Assembly (NCBI GenBank): GCA_003153855.1 | Contig: PMBM01000100.1 | Span: forward strand, 10,279 to 20,693 | Length of the DNA: 10,415 bases | Reading direction: 5' to 3' | Source of the DNA: Propionibacteriaceae bacterium | GTDB lineage: Bacteria > Actinomycetota > Actinomycetes > Propionibacteriales > Propionibacteriaceae | Part shown: positions 9,001-10,415 of the stretch, piece after piece | Position numbering within the stretch: the stretch's first letter is position 1 | Layout of the letters: every line of letters starts with the position of its first letter | Translations under genes and position numbers: made by a program | The notes under the pieces: generated by a model | Databases searched by the model: none | What the model was told of the DNA's origin: nothing | The model's input: the letters and a program-made list of their open reading frames with translations, nothing else

Positions 9001-10415
9001 CCCGGCAGCAGCGAGGTGACCGGGCACGAGACCGTACCGACCTTCGAGTCGCTCACGCCGACGGTCGTCAGCGTCACGTTGCCGGTGTTCTTCACGACGA
9101 ACGTGTACGGGAGGGTCGCGCCGGCCGCGTTGGCGCTCAGCGCGCCGGCGGACTTGACCAACGAAATCGTTGCGGTGCGGGTGATCGTCGTGCTGGTGGA
9201 GTCGGTCGCCGTCACGGCGGCGCCGGTCGGCGGGGTGCCGGAGGCGCTCGCAGTGTTGTTCACGACGCCGGCATCCGCGTCAGCCTGCGTGAGCGTGTAG
9301 ACCTTCGTGCACGTGGTGGACGCGCCGGGGAGCAGGGTCGTCGTTGGGCAGCTCACCGGGCCGACCTTCGCGTCGGTGACGCCGACCGACGTCAGCGTGA
9401 CGTTGCCGGAGTTCGTGACGAGGAAGGTGTACGTGATCGTGGAGCCGGCGGTCATCCCGCTGGGGGTTCCCGCCGTCTTGTGCAGCGTGATCGCCGGGAC
9501 CCTTGCGATGGTGGTGTCGGTCGAGTCCGTACCGGTCGGAGGCGTCATCCCGGACGGCGGCGTCGCGCCGGCGGTCGCCGTGTTCGCGACGTGACCGGCG
9601 TCGACATCGGTCTGCGTGAGCGCGTACGCCGCGGTGCAGTTCGCCGTGGCTCCCGGCGCCAGCGTCGCGGGACAGGTGACCGAGCCGATCTTCGCGTCGG
9701 AGACCGACAGGGCCGTCAGGGTGACGTTGCCCGTGTTCTGGAACACGAACGTGTAGGTGATCGTCGATCCGGCCGTCGTACCGGTCGGGGTCCCCGCCTG
9801 CTTGTCGAACGTGAACGACGCGGTGCGCGTGATCGGTGTGGTGACCGACGAGGTCGCCTGGACGGTGGCGTTGGTCGGCGTCTTGCCGCTCGCCGTCGCG
9901 GTGTTGACCACCGATCCGGCGTCGACGTCAGCCTGCGTGAGCGTGTACGTCTTCGTACAGGTCGTCGTCGCGCCCGGCGCCAGCGAGCTCACGGGGCAGC
10001 TGACCGTACCGACCTTCGGATCAGTGACGCCGACGCTGGTCAGCGTCACGTTGCCCGTGTTCTTCACGAGGAACGAGTACGCGATCGTCGCGCCGACCGC
10101 GTTGCCGCTCGGCGTACCTGCCGTCTTGCTCAGCGTGATCCCGGGGCCGGGTGTGACGGTCGTGTCCACCGAGTCGGTCGCCGTGGTGGCGGCACCGTTC
10201 GGTCCGTAGCCCGTCACGGTCGCGGAGTTCAACAGGTGCCCGGCGTCGATCTCGGCCTGGGTGAGCGTGTGCGACCCGGTGCACGTGGTCGCCGCGCCGA
10301 CGGCGAGGGTCGTCGTCGGGCACGAGAAGCTGGGGACGTTGGCGTCCAGCAGCCAGATCCCCGTCAGCGTGACGTTGCCGGTGTTGCTCACGACGAACGA
10401 GTAGCTGATCGTGCT
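1..10415 (-). CDS. Giant tandem-repeat surface protein (DUF11/DUF7507-like), partial at both ends
   Basis: Reading the reverse complement from base 10415 gives 3471 codons without a stop. Bases 1-2 belong to the next codon. The translation is a chain of 108-residue domains rich in Thr, Ala, Val, Ser, Gly and Pro. Within one domain (residue 1 = start of the L-D-K strand) I see Lys6, Y-T-F near 22-24, NTGNVT at 28-33, Cys49, Cys62, Tyr66, Gln70, Asp74, Gly76 and Asn80. This pattern belongs to DUF11/DUF7507 repeats, known in long exported proteins of Gram-positive bacteria and thought to form Ig-like beta-sandwiches. A stalk or adhesin outside the membrane is inferred. No signal peptide, membrane segment, LPXTG motif or enzymatic domain is visible. 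The mass of the visible part alone must exceed 300 kDa. No start codon or ribosome site can be chosen because the N-terminus lies beyond base 10415. I am very sure of the frame, fairly sure of the family and unsure of the function. Confidence 0.95.
747..2690 (-). repeat. Run of six mostly D-K-Q-A-G units
   Basis: Anchors 2593, 2269, 1945, 1621, 1297 and 973 all have Lys6 followed by Q-A-G, five with D before the lysine and one (1621) with S. All have G-H-V before the Asn80 motif. The unit at 1071-1394 is the oddest: Pro after the first cysteine is Gly, the second cysteine is preceded by G-A-H-V-N, and NTGNVS replaces NTGNVT. The unit at 1395-1718 has R-N-T-G-N-V-T-M-H and P-G-E-Q in the cysteine loop. 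Confidence 0.75.
2691..4310 (-). repeat. Run of five K-K type units
   Basis: Five adjacent units (anchors 4213, 3889, 3565, 3241, 2917) begin with L-K-K-A-A-G or L-K-K-T-A-G instead of the commoner D-K-Q-A-G, and three of them keep the T-A-S-G-N pattern after it. Two of them, at anchors 3889 and 3241, share the variant T-L-K-Q-S-D-V-D-A-G-K-V-V-N, so the two lysine-richer units sit two units apart. The clustering suggests local spreading of one ancestral unit. All keep both cysteines, Gln70, Asp74 and Asn80. Confidence 0.8.
5931..6578 (-). repeat. Two atypical units: lost Asp74 and altered K-x-A-G
   Basis: The unit at 5931-6254 reads Q-A-D-V-N-A-G, the only unit in which I saw Asp74 replaced (by Asn). 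The unit at 6255-6578 starts V-K-K-S-V-V-T-P, losing the A-G that follows Lys6 in the other units, and has L-G-Q-G-E-V-D-S-G in place of L-T-Q-A-D-V-D-A-G. Both keep Lys6, the cysteine pair, Gln70 and Asn80, and both are followed by V-I-N-T-A. They sit just C-terminal to the alternating block. Confidence 0.8.
7241..7440 (-). repeat. Direct repeat matching 8537-8736, 1296 bp (four units) away
   Basis: I count about six differences in 200 bases between 7241-7440 and 8537-8736. The intervening type A copy at 7889-8088 is clearly less similar to either, with many synonymous changes. The segment encodes the second half of a type A unit: the second cysteine, T-L-T-Q-A-D-V-D-A-G-T-V-N-N and the tail. 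The close match skips the middle copy, which points to conversion or duplication of a block of four units rather than stepwise doubling. Confidence 0.8.
7441..7640 (-). repeat. Direct repeat matching 8089-8288, 648 bp away
   Basis: I count about ten differences in 200 bases between 7441-7640 and 8089-8288. Six of them are clustered where one copy encodes A-L-T-R and the other A-L-T-K or a neighbouring residue, and two are at a Ala-or-Ser choice before Y-S-F. The segment joins directly to 7241-7440, whose best partner lies at a different distance, so the unit at anchor 7453 is a mosaic. Confidence 0.8.
8038..8159 (-). repeat. About 120-bp perfect direct repeat, second copy at 8686-8807
   Basis: By eye, bases 8038-8159 and 8686-8807 are identical. 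Continuing to 8198 and 8846 adds only about three differences. The stretch covers the second strand, NTGNVT and the first cysteine of two type A units lying 648 bp apart. Identity at synonymous sites, unlike the rest of the array, shows a recent duplication or gene-conversion event. Confidence 0.85.
9495..9818 (-). repeat. Unit with paired compensating one-codon indels
   Basis: This unit (D-K-Q type) lacks one residue between its cysteines: C-P-A-T-L-A-P-G-A-T-A-N-C has 11 residues between them where the other units have 12. It gains one residue later in the proline-rich loop, where P-P-S-G-M-T-P-P-T-G replaces the usual single P-P-T-G stretch. The unit is still exactly 108 codons. The proline-rich loop looks locally duplicated. 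The tail reads T-I-A-R-V-P before the next unit. Confidence 0.9.
10143..10415 (-). repeat. First visible unit (partial), divergent
   Basis: This is the N-terminal-most part of the window, 91 codons of one unit. It keeps NTGNVT, both cysteines, T-Q-A-E-I-D-A-G and N-S-A. Elsewhere it departs from the consensus: the usual V-G-V-T-D-x-K-V-G segment reads I-W-L-L-D-A-N-V-P, the usual L-A-P-G is L-A-V-G, Tyr66 is His, and V-A-N is L-L-N. The tryptophan here is the only one I noticed in the whole array. Its divergence may mean that the array begins close to the right edge of the window, since end units tend to escape homogenisation. This is inference. Confidence 0.85.

Larger units (their letters stand above)
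1..10415 (-). repeat. In-frame tandem array, 324-bp period, 31 complete and 2 partial units
   Basis: The anchor encoding the V-T of NTGNVT begins at 1, 325, 649 and so on every 324 bp to 10369, giving 33 anchors and 32 identical intervals. Complete unit k (k = 1 to 31, counted along the protein) runs from 10142-324(k-1) down 323 bases, so the complete units fill 99-10142. The residue types around Lys6, from N- to C-terminus of the protein, are: SK, DK, HK, VK, TK, DK, TK, DK, TK, DK, TK, KK, KK, DK, DK, VK, DK, AK, KK, KK, KK, KK, KK, DK, DK, DK, SK, DK, DK, HK, DK and, in the last partial unit, TK. Most units differ at many nucleotides, so this is an old array with some recent local copying. 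Confidence 0.97.

Noticed and set aside
949..9027. Long minus-strand frames (949-3519 and 5068-9027) with H-V-H-A-D-P-G-R-R-R type repeats
   Set aside because: These are shifted-frame readings of the same array. Their composition is Arg, His, Gly and Asp with no hydrophobic core, whereas the frame used here gives a recognised domain and runs through the whole window.
2161..10209. Val/Pro-rich plus-strand frames repeating V-T-L-P-V-F-V-T and N-V-Y-G
   Set aside because: They look protein-like because they are antisense to NTGNVT and Y-T-F, but they are broken repeatedly by stops (for example where gtgtag replaces gtgtac), have no consistent start, and no ribosome site precedes them.
1..10415. 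CRISPR array or other non-coding regular repeat
   Set aside because: The period is 324 bp and divisible by three, variation is spread along the whole unit with much of it synonymous, and there is no short direct repeat with unique spacers.
1..10415. Pseudogene or frameshifted gene
   Set aside because: Every anchor is in the same phase and I found no in-frame stop, so there is no sign of decay.
1..10415. Promoters, terminators, tRNA or rRNA genes, insertion sequences
   Set aside because: The whole window is coding sequence of one frame. I saw no gap, no structured RNA pattern and no inverted terminal repeats or transposase.

Overview
The window is one uninterrupted stretch of a single giant gene on the minus strand. 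I looked for in-frame stops by locating each forward tta, cta and tca and checking its phase, and found none. The frame is therefore open from base 10415 down to base 3 (3471 codons). Neither the start nor the stop codon is inside the window, so the real protein is larger.

The protein is a chain of 108-residue domains: 31 complete copies (positions 99-10142), one N-terminal partial copy (10143-10415) and one C-terminal partial copy (1-98). Each copy has the same order of motifs: a K-x-A-G start, a Y-T-F segment, N-T-G-N-V-T, a C-P ... T-T-C cysteine pair, T-Q-A-D-V-D-A-G and a N-T-A end. This is the signature of the DUF11/DUF7507 type of secreted, Ig-like bacterial surface repeat (the TIGR01451-like 'conserved repeat domain' group). 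The DNA period is exactly 324 bp across all 33 anchors, with no drift.

The very high G+C, the strong preference for G or C at third codon positions and the repeat family suggest a high-GC Gram-positive bacterium (Actinomycetota). Genus cannot be decided from this window. The likely role is a very long secreted or wall-associated stalk or adhesin. The signal peptide, any ligand-binding head and any wall anchor would lie outside the window.

Region by region along the protein (right to left on the map): a divergent first unit (10143-10415); mixed units including one with compensating indels (8847-10142); a block where two unit types alternate with a 648-bp super-period and very recent copying (6579-8846); mixed units (4311-6578); five consecutive K-K type units (2691-4310); six mostly D-K-Q type units (747-2690); then more mixed units and an atypical partial unit (1-746). 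There is no intergenic DNA, RNA gene, mobile element or CRISPR array. Other long open frames on both strands are shadows of this repeat.
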